DNA of 64,000 nt from Himantopus leucocephalus (Eukaryota; Chordata; Aves; Charadriiformes; Recurvirostridae). The stretch's first letter is position 1, and every line of letters begins with the position of its first letter. The DNA is taken from NCBI GenBank assembly GCA_003993805.1, contig RSEF01000001.1, positions 72,818,619 through 72,882,618 of the forward strand. The letters are read 5' to 3'. Below the pieces are notes generated by a model. The model searched no databases and had not been told where the DNA came from. It saw nothing but the letters and a program-made list of their open reading frames with translations. Shown piece by piece: positions 51,968 to 64,000 of this stretch. Both the position numbers and the translations under genes were made by a program.

Positions 51968-52152
51968 TTAAATTCATTTTCTCCAAGTGGAGTCTGTTTT
52001 GCCTGTGACAGTAATTGCTGAGTGATCTCCCTGTCCTTATCTCGACCCTTGAGCCTTTCATTATATTTTCTCTCCCCTGCCCAGCTGCAGATGGGAGCGA
52101 TAGAGCGGCTTTGGTGGGCACCTGGGCATCCAGCCAGGGTCAACCCACCACA

Positions 52153-54523
52153 CACCTCTACCCCTCAGGTCCTACCTCCTTTCCCTTCTCCTTTACAGCC
52201 TGTTTATTTCTCACCTGATCCTGTTATTATGCCAAGCCCATAAAAAAGGACTCCCATACATTACCCTTTTCCACAGAATATTACTAAAACTCTGTGATTA
52301 AGGACTGTAGACTTTCCTTTCCTGTGCTTTCTTTGGAACTGCATTAAGGACCGATCAGGCAACCAGAAGTGGGCAGTGACGAATGGGGAAGGGAAGATCA
52401 ATAGATAAAGGCAGTAATCCCTTATTCTGGTAAAACAACAGCAGGAATAATGTATGCGGCTGCAGGCTTAATTATCCCTGTGCTCTCATGGTGGGATTTC
52501 AGGGACAATAAGAATACCTGGTCTCTTTGGACTGCTGTAAATTCATTCCTGTAAACCCCAGTCGTGCAGAGAAACTGGGTCAGCCTGGTTTTCTTCAAAT
52601 GCATCGAACCAGCCTCTTATCCTGAGGTGCTCTCTCTAGAAAAAAAAATGCCATCAGAATTCAACTGCTCTTCAGATATTCCTTTATCCAGAGATGGGGG
52701 ACCCGGCCCTAACAGCACGAGAATGACTTGACCTCCAGTAAGGCATTCAGCGATGCAGGAGTCACTACCAGATTTCATGTACACATGTAGGCATATTCCC
52801 CAGATTGTCTCATTGTATGTTTGGCGCTAAAAACTGTCACTTCATGCAATCCTGGAGCCATATGAATTAAAAATGAGCTGCTTCATGACTCTCTGTGTAT
52901 ACCTATAATAAAAGACTTCAACATTCAGAACTTGTGGGAATGTCTGTGTCATTCATAAATTATGAACAAGACTTCTTTAAGGCAGGGTAATTACTACAGG
53001 TATACAGCGCTATGCAGAAATGTAATATTTACATAGAAGTGCCTTACTAAAATGTCAATATTTTAAAGCCTACAGTAACCGATTAGATTATTTTGGATGA
53101 GAACTTTAGCAGATACAAAACAATACGGCTTTATTTGATGCTGATAGAGGCAGTCCAATTTACCAGCTGTAAATTACAACTATTTTTCTGCTGCTTTCTA
53201 GTCCTCTGTTACATACATTACAGAGCACGATTACCTGCACATCTTATGAAGACTATCATAAAAAATAAAATCTTGCAATGCAGTTCACTTTCATTCACAA
53301 GCCACTAAAAATATATATGGAGAGGATAAATATTTTAGAAATATTTTATGTGATTCTGGCCAAAATCAGGAAATTATGGCCAAAACAAACAAAAAATCTG
53401 TTGTAGAAGATACAAATCATATTCATTTGAAATTAACAATTACTGCAAATCATATTACTTTGAAGTTAACAATTACTGCAAACTTTTTTCCCCCCATGCT
53501 TTGTCAAAGTACTTTGTACCTCTGTTACAAAGAAGGTAAAAACCTGCTTACTCTGAATGATATAGATATGTAGACAAAATTGAGACAGCCTGGGAAATAA
53601 AAAGGGCCTCCACCGGAATTGAAAGGATATACTGTAATTTATTTTAAAGTGTTTTAAGCTTAATTTAGAAACTCCTTCATTTCAGCCAGATACAAACGCA
53701 GGCTGAATTTCTACATCACAGCCAAAATTATTGTGATCACAAATATAGCAGTGACTGATGCAAACAGCAAGATTTTTACATTTGTTTGAGATGCCATCTC
53801 AACCCAGTTCTTGCTGATGTTTATATACTTATATAAATCACTAAACATGGAGACAGAGAGGACAGGGGAGCTGCTGTTTATTTGTTGTTGTTTGCTTTTG
53901 AGAGAAAGAGAACCAACATTCTCCATTTTCCCTCCCTTTGCTCCTGGCAGCTCATGGTTCACAGACCCCGCAGAAGACCTCTCTTTACAGACATGGCACG
54001 TGTAGCCCTGTGAGGCTCGATGGAAAGGACGTACATTTTAGGCATCCTGCTCGTCCATGGGTATTTATCTACCCTCTTAATATTGTCTGTTTCTGTGGAA
54101 TCACAGGCCTGCATACATAGAAGTTTGATATTTAGGTTACACTTATTACTGGATAAAGTTAAAAGGAAAAATAACAAGCTCAGCATACTTCTTCAAAGAC
54201 ATGGTTAAACAAATCTTTAGCAATCACATCATACAAACAAAACCAACTGAAAGTACTGTGCTCATCTAACACCTACTTTCCAGTTCCAGCTAGTTCAGGA
54301 AGTCTTCCACAGGTTTTTAAAGCTAATTCTGCTGGGGACAATCCAGTGTGCAGCCTTCCCTGGTGAGATGTTACTTCTATAAATCTGATCTCTTGCTTTG
54401 CTTGCTTTTATTTCATCTTTATGAACTCGATGAAGGAATTCAAATAGAGAAGCAAAGATCCTCCATGGATTTCACTTGTATACCTGGAGTTTTGAAGCCA
54501 GTTTTTACAACTCCTTTACTTAG
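52153..54523. other. Non-coding stretch
   Basis: No gene recognised. The only repeat noticed is the 33-bp tandem pair at 53413-53478. Confidence 0.5.
53413..53478 (+). repeat. Two-unit 33-bp tandem repeat
   Basis: Units 53413-53445 and 53446-53478 begin CAAATCATATT and end TTAACAATTACTG, with a few differences in the middle. No N lies between them, so this is more likely a true duplication than an assembly join. Confidence 0.8.
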
Positions 54524-54622
54524 ACTCACAGCATGGTTGAGGGGGAAGGGACCTCTGGAGGTCATCTGGTCCAACCTCCTGCTCAAGTAGGGCCACCTAG
54601 AGCCCTTTGTCCAAGACCACAT
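54524..54622 (-). mobile_element. CR1 LINE 3' tail, short copy
   Basis: Plus-strand reading ACTCACAGCATGGTTGAG, AAGGGACCTCTGGAGGTC, ATCTGGTCCAACCTCCTGCT, AGGGCCACCTAGAGCC is the reverse complement of an avian CR1 terminus. It differs from the copies at 4170 and 21365, implying a different subfamily. About 100 bp remains. Confidence 0.92.
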
Positions 54623-55122
54623 ACTTCTTTGCTAAATTAATGTTGCTTTAACAGGCCTTGCCTCTTTAAGACTTTTAAAGGAACTTTATCTATTTGAGAC
54701 TTTTGGGGGTAAAGTGGGTCTCTGAAGTACACATTTCTTTTGCCCCTGTTTGCTTCTACAGTCAGCGGGTTTCAGACATCACCTGTAAAAGAATCTTTCA
54801 CAAACTACATAACATAGAAGTTCCCTAGCTCCCCTCCCCCAGCTTGCACAGCTTAAAATTAGACTTTTTTAGTATTTTCATAATAACTCTCAATATAGGT
54901 ATTACCGAAAAAGACTAGCTATCCAATGTTTCTGGTGGTCCCTTAGTTCAAGTTATGTTGAACAGATTCTGAAAGATGCACTGGAACTGATGTGCCCTTG
55001 TTTCCTTATTATGTCAGAGTTAAGGAATTTGGCTGTCAGACTTTTTGGTCACTTGGAGGGAGTTTTGAAGTATATTAGCTAAATGTTTCAGCTAACATTT
55101 GCAACAAGGTACAACTTCTAGA

Positions 55123-55293
55123 TTAGCCATGAGGACCAGATTCTGCTCTTATCTGTTCCAGCGTAAGAAGCTGCCTGGTTTGTAAAAGCTGACGCTTGTA
55201 CTGCTGCCCTTTTCGTGCCACACCGCACTGAGGCAAAAGCCTTCTCACAACTGTCATAAAAGAAAATCGCCTTTCTGCAAAGAGATCCCAAAC
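55123..55293 (-). CDS. Low-confidence terminal-exon-like segment
   Basis: On the minus strand a good acceptor (CTTTCTCATTTTCAG) is followed by about 56 open codons to TAA at 55123-55125. The peptide is basic and leucine-rich, with RRLLPQCG and KRQLLQTRQLLTLEQIR, and would form an amphipathic helix. No family is recognised. An in-frame GTGAGA could act as a donor after 45 bp. Coding status rests only on the acceptor plus the open frame, so chance is quite possible. Confidence 0.25.
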   Translation of the reverse strand, partial: VWDLFAERRFSFMTVVRRLLPQCGVARKGQQYKRQLLQTRQLLTLEQIRAESGPHG

Positions 55294-58114
55294 CTGAAAA
55301 TGAGAAAGGAATTTGGCTTTAAAACTCATTAGGATGCATTTCAGCATGGAAGGTGACCCAAGTTCAGTAATGCAAATTTAGACCTAGACTATTCAGGGCA
55401 AACAACAAGCAGCGAGTCTTAGCCTGTTTTCTATGGGCTCCTAAAGTCTCACCTTTTCTAATAACTTGGAATTTGTTGGGTAATTATGACCAAATTTGAC
55501 TGAAGGATAAAGATTGCAAAGGTGATTAATCTCTCCTACCAGCTCTGTAAAAACAGACAGCCAGGGCTAGCTATCTCGATATTAAATTAACAAAAATAAA
55601 GCATCAATAATACTAATTTTCCTTTTGAAAAAGTAATATGCAGTAATTTTATTAAAACAGATGGGTTTACACCTCGTAATAACAACACAAAAACCAAACT
55701 ACAAATGCGCTGCTGGGGCACCAGCAGCTGAGTTCATTTCTGACTCAGAAGGCAGAGCACTGCCCACTTCGTCACCAGTGCTTCCAGTCTGCTGCCAAGT
55801 CCTCCCATCAAAACACCTTATAGCTCTGGGAACATCCTCATGACAGTCACTATTAGAGTTTTGTGACTTAACACTACGAAGGACCAAATTATTCACTAGC
55901 ATAATTCTGTTGAGTTCAGGAGAGGTGCAGCAGCAGAGAATTCAGATCATAATTCACAGTGCTGTCATGGAGCACAATCTTTTTATTAAAAAAAAAAAAA
56001 AAAAAAGAAAAAATACTTGCTGTACCTGGCTCTGCGTGCCTTAGGAGAACAGATAAAAAATCACGTTCTGTATTACTACCAGTGCATTTGGCTGCAGGCC
56101 ACAACATGCTCTTTATAATAACAAACTGGTCACCAGAAGAGGTTTTGGTCATGGATAGGTTAAACCCACAAAACAGAAGTGTAACTACTGTGGTTTCCCG
56201 GAGTGGAAATAGAACAGGGATAGAAAAAAAGATTCAGAAATTACTATCTTCTTCATTAGCAACAATCTATCGAAGTTGCTTGCGTTCTTGCATTGCTCAC
56301 TGGGAGCCCAGTACTCTAAAACCCGAAATTATGACGTGACATTCGCAGTCATACTCATCCTCACCATCATGTCACCAGCTGTCAGATTCCTGAAAAAGTC
56401 AGGTTTGCATTCATTGAAGGAATAAGGTTTTTACTATTAGGAAAAAATTTGGAGTTATGTTACTTTGTTCCTTACATTGTACTACTACCACTCACTAAGC
56501 TCAACTAAATGGCAACCTGTGGGCCAGATACCGCTCCTCCTGCGAAGGGGATGAAGAACGGCTGCTGAGGTGCTGTGACGCGCCAAAGCAACCAAACACT
56601 TTATCCTGCCTTTAGGCCCAAGCTGCCGCGCGGGTGCAGGAAGGATCCAGAGTCACCACCATCTCATAAACCACATCTGGAAACAAGCGCCTACCCCTTG
56701 CAGCTACGGCAGCTGGGTCACCCCGATGGCAGTGCGCAGCACAGCTAATTCTGTGGGCTCCACAAGCAAATTGGGTGCAGAGCACCAAGGGATCGGTGGT
56801 TTGCTTTGCATGATTTTGCTTCTTTTCCCCTTAGAAGAAATGGCGGCAGCTGAAACTCACTCTTACAGAGAAGGGTCTTTAATCAAACAAGGGTCCGTTG
56901 CATAAGAGCTCGATGCTGCAACAAAAGATGCCCAAACCAGTGAGCAGCCCCCCGATCTAGTTTCAGGACTTTCCATCACTGCCTACACAAACAAAGCTAA
57001 AGGTTTGTGACAGCTGCTTGTGTTTCGATTATCTCTTTCGGGATCTCAGAGTTCAAAACCACATTCTAAAGAAGCAACTGGCAGAAGGAAATTATTTCTA
57101 ACAGCCCATCCACAGAAGAGGCCCCATTATTATTATTAATTACTCATATTGCCATAGAACCTAATTGTCCCAGCCAAGAATAGAGGCTCACTGTGTCACA
57201 CTCAATACAAACAGGCGGGTAAGGGCAGGCCTTGCCCCACGGACCGTGCCCTCTACAAGCTCCATGTTAACCATTGCCACCTCTGCAAGAAGCCCAATTT
57301 GGTGCTCAACATACCCTGTGAGATTTTAGCCGGCCCGAGCTCCCAAAGAACTGCAAAAGTCACGCCTTGCAGAGTTAAATGAAGATTTCCCGTGTACTCT
57401 CATTACAAAGTACATCCCACATGCCGGAGCTTAATAGAGTGAAGCGTTTCATTTAACTTTTCCCCATGCAGCAATAGGAACAAGGGGTACTTTGTGGGGT
57501 GAGGCTACCGGGAGACGGTGGGCGAGGAGAGGCGAGATGCACTCTGCGCAGGGAGAGGCAGCTGGAATTTCGTCTTCCCCCGCAACGGACAACTGAATGT
57601 GGGGAAAGAACAAGGAAAAATGAAGCGGTTCAGCCAGCTGTAGGAATTAGCAAATGCTGATGTGAAAATCTCAGTCACAGCAGAGAAGAGTCATGGTTCG
57701 GGAAGGGATGAGTGGGAAGAAGTAGGAAGACTGTTACAAATACCGGGATGTCAGCCAGGAGAGGTCAGCTTCCAGAGGGGGAGAGGGCAGAGCAAAAAGG
57801 GCAGCTGGGGGTGAGAGATGGCGATGTAGACTGGGATCTCGGGTACTTTCCGTGTGCTCTGGGATCACCAAAGTACGTGGGAGAGGGACCACACGAGGAT
57901 GGTAAGGTGAAGGGAGCAGCCCCACAGGAGGCAGAGGTGCAGGCGGAGAGCTGCTGACAGTCTCTAACGACAAGGGCTTCGCCACCGAAACGCTGCCAAA
58001 TAATTAATTAAGAAACCAAAGAGGTTTCCATAAGTTTTTCACCCTCATTTTTCCTTAAGTTTTGACTGTGTTGCAGTAGCAAAACTACCAGCAAAACCAT
58101 TCCTAAATGGCCTT

Positions 58115-58162
58115 ACTGGTCACACTGGCACCAGTGGGAAGTACTGCCAGTGCACGCACTGG
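58115..58162. repeat. Cluster of ACTGG/CCAGT motifs with an 8-bp hairpin
   Basis: CACTGGCA (58123-58130) and TGCCAGTG (58145-58152) are perfect inverted repeats with a 14-bp loop. ACTGGT, CCAGTG and a second ACTGGT lie around them, giving five related motifs in about 50 bp. Confidence 0.6.
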
Positions 58163-60814
58163 TCAGTGAGTACAGGGCAGTTGATTGCTTTGGCTTTCTG
58201 GTTGACCGGCTTTTTAGAATGGAAGATTCTTTGGAAAATAAATGATTGGACTAAATCTGAGAAAAATCTGTGTTTTCTTTGTGATTTAGCCACAGATTTC
58301 CTATGAAATTATGGCTGAATAACCTATCCCTCCACAGCTCCCGGGCCTCCATTACTCATCTGAAAATTCCCCTTATTATTCTTTAATAGCAAATCCCTGA
58401 CAAGGTTGTCTATTTCTACTGTAAAATATCTAAGCTTTTATTTATATGCCTGAAACTCATTGTGCCAGGCATCGCAGAATCCCCAGGTACTAATGTCATG
58501 CAATAAATAACAATTTATCCCACCCTGCTGAGACTTAGTGGGCAAAACAGCAGCTCAACGGAACAGGTGACGTTTTGAATTTTACAGAATGCTTCCGCTT
58601 TAGCAGCCTGTTCTTTCACAGGGTAACAAAGAACTAGGCCTATTTACTAAAAAAATTACTTTTTAATAACTACAAACTGTTTTATGCTGATGCATGTTTT
58701 CATTACTGCTATATATGTGTGACACCTGTCAGACACATACCATCAGTGGTTACTCTAGTGAATTTTATTTCGCCGTAGGCTCTTCCCCCTAAAGACCCCA
58801 ACCAATGTCATCGACCGGTGAGGCTGGATGTGGTACCCATCCCTCTGGCAGCAGCCAAGGTCATGCTGACTCACTCCCTCTGGCTTTTCCCCTGCATCCA
58901 TCCAGTGCCAGTGCTCCAGTAAGTGCTTGACTATTCATAACGCTGTCACTTGCAAAGCTGCAATTCCTTTCTCCACAGACAGCCCACAGCATTGGACTGC
59001 AAGCTGCTAAAAACGCTGCTTATCAGATTTTGGACTCCTTTTCAAGTGGTAGATTACTTTCTGCTAAAGAAATAAGTGATGAAAGACTTGAAATAGAGGC
59101 CTCTCACTCTCAAGCAGAGAGCTTCCCGAAGGAACAGCTGAGCTGAGGAACCTGGCAGGAGAGGAGTCTCTGCCACAGGGTTTTGGGGCAGAATTCAGGT
59201 TCTCCTTTTCCAAATTCGCTTCTTCAGAGTGGAGTAATTAGCACCCGGATCCTTGGGTAACGGCAAGAAAGCAGCAGCTGCCAGCACACAGCCCAGCTTC
59301 AGCTGTGGGTGCCTGACTCAGGTCCTCACTGGTGAAGAAACCGGGGGCCCCATTTCAAGAAGAATCTTGCAAATAAGGGATCTTTGCAGAATAAGAAGTG
59401 TACACAGCAAGATCTTTAGCTGCAACTTTTCCTGTAATACCCAGGGAAAGGCTTATTTATATCCAAACAAGGCTTACATGCTTATTTTAGATTTAAGTTT
59501 CTTCCCATCAGTCTAATCTGCTCCAAAAGCAAATTCAACAGCCATAAAACATAGGGATGACTCTGAATGTATCTAATGTCAGCCCAAGGAACAGTGAGTA
59601 ATTTTCAAATACCAAGTGCCAAAGCTATACTCAAAGCATCACTGCATTTTCTTTTCTCAAATAAATAACTCTCCAGAAGCACGAAGACGGAAAATACTTG
59701 AAATCGCAAATCATGAAGCAGTGTTAAGTAGATCACAGCAAAAAAGTTTAAAGTTAGAAGCCTAAATGTGTATACCAAAATCTACATGTAGCCACCCAAA
59801 CAGGTGTGATCTGTAATTTCAAAGTATGTCAGCAAAAAGAAGTCACACAGGTTTCAATACAAGGTTCCCCAGTTCGCTTACTAAAGCAAACCCAATGTTT
59901 TCCATGATAACTAGAAGACAGACTTTAGGATACAAATTTCCAAGTATTTAAGTTTGACAATCCGGTTCTATCACTTTAAAATGGATTTTATTTTAGGAAT
60001 AGTAAGCATCTAAGAATATATAGCATCATTGCAACTTCAAATTCAGCATTCATCACTCAACTGTGTTGTTCCAGATTCGCTACTATTTTTACACAGCCGA
60101 GCTCACAGCACATTACGTGAAAGTTTTGTTATTGTCAGATGGCAACCATCAGCCCTTAACTGGCAGAAAAAAAAGAAAACTTACCTAATGCCCAAGAAAT
60201 GGAATTACCTAATCCCAAAGTATTGCACTCCTAAGAGACGTCACATGCCTCCATCTCCCATACTGGTATACACAGACAATTACATTCCAACTACAGTTTC
60301 TCTTATATATAGTTATATATCATACACCTTATTTCACAGAGGAGTCCTTGTTACGATATCCTTACATTTCACTTAAAAAAATTGTCACCAAGGGCCCAGA
60401 TTTACAACTGGGATGTTATGGATTAGTAATTGATTTAGTGCATGTTTTTAGCTCACTGCAGATGGAAGATACATGTCAGCTGAAAACTCTTTCCTTCAGG
60501 CTTCTGCTGGGTTTTGTGTTTGGTTTTTTTTTTTACCTTGCCCTTAACCCATTTGGGGCTAGCCAAGTGCACACACATGACCAGTTACCGGAGCTCAGCT
60601 GAGTTATGACAATTCATTAAAGTGCAAGGATAAGATCACACATTTGAAACTCAATAATTATAGCTATGCCAGCTCTCCCTTCTTTGGTGGGAAGAAATCT
60701 GAATTCTCAGTTTATAACACATTTTATCACTTACATCTTGATGACGGTGCTGTTTGCCAGCACATGGTGGGCACAGACTCAAAAATTAAATCATTGCCCT
60801 GTTTTACCTTTGAC

Positions 60815-60968
60815 TTATCCATGTAGCCAGGACTTCAACTCGGTCTTCAAGTCCTACCTGCTATAAATGACCCTGAAGCGCCACCCTGAATATAGGNTTA
60901 TCCATGTAGCCAGGACTTCGACTTGGTCTTCAAGTCCTACCTGCTATAAATGACCCTGAAGGGCCGCC
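60815..60968 (+). repeat. Direct duplication flanking a single N (assembly join)
   Basis: 71-bp copies at 60815-60885 and 60898-60968 with four substitutions. The N is at 60897, 11 bp beyond the end of the aligned left copy, where the left side carries a divergent tail. Confidence 0.8.
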
Positions 60969-63900
60969 TGTATTGTTACAGATAGCATTCTTCACATGAG
61001 ATGCTTAAAGAAAACCTTTCCTAACTGTTTGTAGGTGGGAATCACATGCAGTTATCAAAGAAAGAAAGGACTGAATATAAATGTTCTCCTCAACTAAACT
61101 CGGACGAGCCCTGCATGTTTGCCAATGCTGTGCAAACACCTGGAATTATCCAGACCAGTGCAATCTTTTAATGCTTTGTAAAAACTCTGCAAGGTATTCA
61201 GGGTATGAGAAAAACTTCCCACCTTAAAAAAAAAAAAACCCACAACAATTTGTCTTTATTAAAACTATGAATTATACAAACTACAAGCTATTGAGAGCAC
61301 ATTTTTAATCAGAGAAATCATAGATCCAATTTGGGCAATAGTTGTTAAGTACCCTGGATTAGCCTTCAAACTGAGAACCAGAAACTATGCCTCCACGGAC
61401 AGTTTAACCCAATTGTGAACTCCCCATGTACTCCCATACCAAGCGCTTTAGCTCTCTTAAAACTCGAATGACAAAAGGTTGAGAGCTCTGTCTTGCTGGA
61501 AATACGGGGCCGGGATTCAGTGCAGTTTGGCATCCTGCATCTTGCCTTGTGGTTGTGAGACAAGACTTCAGTCCTGAGCGAGACTAAATCCAAATCATGC
61601 TGTGTCCACGTTTGGCCAACAGCCAAACTGTTATAAATGAATTATTTCACCAAGCCACCTGTTCCCTTTGCCTGACCCAAATTCCTGTCTTTACTCTTAA
61701 AGGCTTGCCGATCCTTTTCCGTCTTCCTACCTCAGCTTTATGACTACTAGGAGCTGGTTCTACTCCTCTAAGTATCCAAAACAGAAGTTAAAGCTCCAGC
61801 TGTTAACAACTACCAGCTTCCCTCCGTGGATGTAGCCATTAGTCAGTGATGATAGCACTTCACTGTTCCTTCTCAGGGCACTGACGTTCAAATCCACCCA
61901 GAGTGACTAGGGGTACCAAGGAAAGGCTGTTTGGTGTGGATAAACTTCCCAGAGTGCATAAGGAATGCATGGCATTGCCTCCGCTAACTGTGTGTCATCT
62001 GTGAGCTCTGAGGGACCACAAAATTAAAAATAAACAAACACAGACAAAAAAGAACAGGAAGCAAAGATGAAGTTTGTATAATTTAGTTGAAATCTCCCCA
62101 GAAGTGATTGACTGAAGTGAAAGACTACGAACTCTGGTAGCTGAGGGCTTCTTTTATGCTTCTTGGTTAAGCACAGTGCTGTATGTATTACTGCTGGCAC
62201 TGCTGGCACGGGGAAACTACCTGCTGCGTAGATGGGTTTAACACAGCTGTACAGCACAGAGGCAAATGAGGTGTGATTCAGGGGAGAGGAGAGATTATGG
62301 CAGGACTGCGTGGGTAATGGGCCCCACTCCCGGCGCTCGTCACAAGGACTGAGTACATTATCTGACCCCACTGGGCATCAATTTTCCTGTGTGGGGTTAA
62401 ATAAATAAACAACCCCAGAAACCATGCAATGATTATTTTTTTAAAAAAAAAAGTTTCGCTTTTGCAAAACCTTATGAAAAGGTATCTTCTTCCTGTGTAC
62501 TCCTTCAGCCAAACCAGTTTTAAAGATGCCTTAAAAGTGATCTTTCCAAGGATGATTTTAACAGTGAGGCTGCTACAAAGCAGAGCTCACAAATCCTCTG
62601 CTGTTTCATTTTCAGTCCTTGTTAAAACAACATTTCTAAGTATTTCTAGGATTTCCTCATGTCATTACAATATCTGAGCAGAGTACGGGAGGTCTAGTTT
62701 GTCACAAATGGCCAGATTATTACATTCCAACCATGAAAAAAAGGGGTTTTAATATAAAAAATTCAGTTCCATGTCTTACGGAGCAGCAAATCAACACTAA
62801 TTAAGATGCAGGGCAGAGACTTAAAAAGGGAAGAAAAAAAAGTACATAAGCCATCACGGACAGGAGACGAATGCTGTACAAGGATGAGAGGCAGAAAAAT
62901 GAAAGGCTGCAGACAGAGATGGAGGAACCGCAAGAGAGATGCGGAAAATGGGACTGGACCACTTTCAATCTCAGTGAAAGCCTTTTGGTGTTAACAGTAT
63001 TCATAGGTCTGTCCCAAAACCATAGATTTAGGACAGTGGCCTGCTTTTTCCTTTTAAGTTAATTATATTTTGATAGTGAAAGAAATTCAGAAACACAAAT
63101 AACCATAATCCCGACGTTGTTTTTTCATACTACCCTCTGCAGAGAAGTAGAGTTCTCATTAAAACACTAATCTGCAATCTAGCTTGATTTCTTCCTGCTT
63201 ACTTCAGCTTTAGGCACCTGCCCTCGCTGAGATGCATTTTTCACTTTCTGACTAGTCCTAACTACTTCCATCTGTAGCCGGTCTGTACCCATGGACTGCT
63301 TTCACAGTACAGTACGAAAAATTGCTGGTTTCTCCTCATAATCATCTGCTGCTAGTGATGCGAGTGGGTAAAGGGACAAAGGGCACATTCATGCCTCTAC
63401 GTGCCGTATCAATTCCTCTAAATTACGAATATACCCTCTCTCCTCCCCCATGAAATAGAGTATTGTTGAGTTCACAAGGAAATGGGGAAGGAAGAGGGGA
63501 ATGAAAGTCACGCCACAAATATAAGACAGTTCAGCAGAAATGAATACATGCTTTTCAGTCTCTGCCATTATAAATTAAAATCATCCCAAAGGAAAAATGT
63601 ATGGTACAGAATTGTATTGAATTAAACATTACCCCCTCAGGTATCAGACAAATATGGAAGGGAAATCCATAGCAAAGGCAACTGTGCAGCAAAGCCCTAC
63701 AATGTAGCAGAGCCATGAGGGATGCAGGAACAAGTGGTGAATCAGATTTTATTCCCGTTGTCCACATGCTGAACAACGCAAAAACATGAGAGAAAACGAG
63801 ATGCTGAAAAACGAACATATTTGAGCTCATTTGAAAAACTGAGAGGTTGTTCAAGAAGAAAGCTCTTTTTTCTGGAAGCCCTCAATACAGCCAGAAAAAC

Positions 63901-64000
63901 ATATGATCTTGCACGTATTTTCCTCCAACTGCCGATTGCATAAGGTACATAAAAGTTGCCCAGGTGCAAATTTAGTCTAAACAACTGACTTTGAGAATGC

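Larger units (their letters stand above)
51111..52152 (+). mobile_element. Avian endogenous retrovirus solo LTR, near full length
   Basis: The element begins TGTATTGGGTTTGTGTGGC and ends GGTCAACCCACCACA, the TG...CA termini expected of an LTR. It carries a TATA-like ATATTTAAG (51264) and AATAAA (51962-51967), followed by a U5-like TGTCCTTATCTCGACCC. Inside are imperfect subrepeats around GCTGGAGCAGG and CATGGAGGAC. I recognise this LTR type from bird genomes. No internal retroviral genes or second LTR adjoin it, so it is best read as a solo LTR left by LTR-LTR recombination. Flanking bases CATCC (51106-51110) and CACCT (52153-52157) are only 3/5 identical, so no clean target duplication is visible. 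Open frames inside (up to 201 codons, minus strand) cross the subrepeats and the N at 51666 and are not genes. Confidence 0.85.
54623..64000. other. Non-coding stretch to the window end
   Basis: No recognised gene. GC is higher around 56500-58000, with scattered CpGs but no island. It contains a poly-A run at 55988, a hairpin-prone CACTGG cluster at 58115, and one assembly duplication at 60815. The remaining short frames are unremarkable. Confidence 0.45.

Noticed and set aside
1..64000. CRISPR arrays, operons, rRNA, tRNA genes or prophage
   Set aside because: The sequence is vertebrate in character (CR1, MIR-like SINE, avian LTRs). No regularly spaced repeats, tRNA cloverleaf or bacterial gene organisation was seen.

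Overview
The window looks like non-coding DNA from a bird genome: AT-rich, CpG-poor and sparsely populated with repeats. The lineage call rests on CR1 LINE 3' ends at 4170-4550, 21365-21496 and 54524-54622, and on two LTR sequences of types I recognise from avian genomes (a nearly complete solo LTR at 51111-52152 and an incomplete one at 28819-29210). Much older elements are also present: two degraded CR1/L3-like tails (9496-9625 and 46387-47153) and a MIR-like SINE (31796-31996).

I cannot name any protein-coding gene here. Most open frames are short and look like chance. The best coding candidate is 292-883 on the minus strand. It reads open for about 120 codons, shifts frame inside a window of about 10 bp near 530-540, and stays open for about 80 more. 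A splice-acceptor-like sequence sits at its upstream edge. It may be the last exon of an unidentified gene, with either a real frameshift or a sequencing error, or it may be a gene relic. Three shorter minus-strand frames, each behind an acceptor-like motif (22209-22364, 40207-40318, 55123-55293), are recorded as low-confidence leads.

Layout: 1-0.9 kb, exon-like frame; 0.9-3.2 kb, featureless; 3.2-4.7 kb, an unclassified dispersed repeat split by a CR1 insertion, with a related copy lacking the CR1 at 9.0-9.5 kb; 4.7-9.0 kb and 9.6-21.4 kb, mostly featureless; 21.4-31 kb, CR1, LTR fragment and an AT-rich alternating tract; 31.8-46.4 kb, MIR-like SINE, G-rich runs and many assembly joins; 46.4-47.2 kb, old CR1; 51.1-52.2 kb, solo LTR; the rest is largely featureless apart from one short CR1 tail.

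The most pervasive structure is technical. There are 18 isolated single-N positions and one 100-N gap. At least 12 of the single Ns sit exactly between two near-identical direct copies (32 to 262 bp), the pattern expected when overlapping contig ends are abutted instead of merged. These apparent tandem duplications should not be read as biology. I did not find a new multi-gene system. The most useful biological observations are the frameshifted exon-like segment, the filled/empty-site repeat pair around the CR1, and the solo LTR.
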